Shown here: positions 23,174 through 23,314 of the stretch, piece after piece | Numbering within the stretch: position 1 is the stretch's first letter | How the letters are laid out: each line of letters opens with the position of its first letter | Origin: CAINEC01 sp046303115 | GTDB lineage: Bacteria; Bacteroidota; Bacteroidia; AKYH767-A; OLB10 | Direction of reading: 5' to 3' | NCBI GenBank assembly: GCA_046303115.1 | Contig: JBKCGZ010000179.1 | Location: forward strand, 1-23,314 | DNA length: 23,314 bases | Translations under genes and position numbers: made by a program | The notes under the pieces: model-generated | Told to the model about the DNA's origin: nothing | The model's input: the letters and a program-made list of their open reading frames with translations, nothing else | Databases searched by the model: none

Positions 23174-23180
23174 CAAACGA
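23167..23180. promoter_or_regulatory. 14-base palindrome TCGTTT-AC-AAACGA, possible operator
   Basis: TCGTTT (23167-23172) and AAACGA (23175-23180) form a perfect inverted repeat with a 2-base centre, 36 bases upstream of the -7 box at 23217 and overlapping the end of repeat unit 2. Position and shape would suit a dimeric regulator, but no regulator gene is nearby and A/T-rich palindromes arise by chance. Confidence 0.25.
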
Positions 23181-23216
23181 TTAATCACAACCAATTAATT
23201 ATCTATAAATTTCGCT

Positions 23217-23224
23217 TACTTTTG
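23217..23224 (+). promoter_or_regulatory. -7 promoter box TACTTTTG of the partial last gene
   Basis: TACTTTTG is a perfect TAnnTTTG match and ends 25 bases before the ATG at 23250. A -33 TTTG is not evident. Confidence 0.5.
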
Positions 23225-23249
23225 CATCTTCAAAACACCAAAATATATC

Positions 23250-23314
23250 ATGTTAGAATTGCTAAAGAAATTTGAAGAAAAGAAACCGGAAATCATTTTC
23301 GAGTGGAACGATGC
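23250..23314 (+). CDS. Glu/Leu/Phe/Val dehydrogenase N-terminus (partial, cut by window end)
   Basis: ATG at 23250 opens a frame that runs off the window after 21 complete codons, beginning MLELLKKFEEKKPEIIFEW. This resembles the N-terminus, as I remember it, of Bacteroidota Glu/Leu/Phe/Val dehydrogenases, which start with a short Lys/Glu-rich helix followed by PEIVFEW.D and then the glycine-rich catalytic region. Those enzymes catalyse reversible NAD(P)-dependent oxidative deamination of an amino acid. The diagnostic motifs lie beyond the window, so the call rests on 21 residues plus a well-placed promoter box. Confidence 0.55.
   Translation, partial: MLELLKKFEEKKPEIIFEWND

Larger units (their letters stand above)
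22683..23249. other. Repeat-rich intergenic region of 567 bases
   Basis: This is the only long gene-free stretch. In order it holds: a short inverted repeat TGTAC/GTACA (22693-22709); a perfect 9-base hairpin (22712-22734); a folded palindromic element (22756-22790); A/T-rich DNA to 22890; two direct repeats of ~122 bases (22891-23012 and 23051-23173); a 14-base palindrome (23167-23180); and a promoter box (23217-23224). I find no convincing open frame, tRNA or known RNA family in it. Confidence 0.8.

Overview
The window is chromosomal DNA from a member of the Bacteroidota (Bacteroidetes). Four things point there: low G+C, start sites without Shine-Dalgarno sequences but preceded by copies of the Bacteroidetes -7 box TAnnTTTG, a metalloprotease with a type IX secretion C-terminal domain, and a large TonB-dependent receptor with an N-terminal carboxypeptidase-regulatory-like domain. 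I cannot name a genus. Genes are tightly packed, with 1-base TAATG couplings and several convergent pairs that touch or overlap.

Layout. 45-3175 (+): a BtuF-like helical-backbone binding protein without a signal peptide, then a patatin phospholipase fused to an outer-membrane beta-barrel. 3177-7895 (-): ung, a BamA/TamA-like barrel protein, then the ribosome-assembly GTPases era and der, which have their own promoter. 8019-10528 (+): a 42-residue lipoprotein, the Mg2+ transporter mgtE, and a 2-hydroxyacid (phosphoglycerate-type) dehydrogenase coupled to mgtE. 10520-15210 (-): a secreted reprolysin-like zinc protease (T9SS cargo) followed by a membrane-anchored penicillin-acylase-family Ntn hydrolase. 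15293-17890 (+): a promoter, a TPP (thiamin pyrophosphate) riboswitch and a TonB-dependent receptor. 17874-22101 (-): serS plus a TPR protein, then a DUF4286 protein plus ksgA/rsmA. 22209-22682 (+): a degenerate DUF2064-type glycosyltransferase-like protein. 22683-23249: 567 bases of non-coding, repeat-rich DNA. 23250-end (+): the first 21 complete codons of what looks like a Glu/Leu/Phe/Val dehydrogenase.

How the genes fit together. Most are housekeeping: translation and ribosome maturation (der, era, ksgA, serS), DNA repair (ung), Mg2+ uptake and envelope biogenesis. The most informative element is the TPP riboswitch directly upstream of the TonB-dependent receptor. It assigns the receptor to uptake of thiamin or a thiamin precursor, which its protein sequence alone would not reveal. 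The least explained part is the 22.68-23.25 kb intergenic region. It holds a perfect 9-bp hairpin, a folded palindromic repeat, and two directly repeated ~122-base units with a conserved G-run/C-run core. I see no tRNA, rRNA, CRISPR array, transposase or phage gene, and no sign of a defence system.
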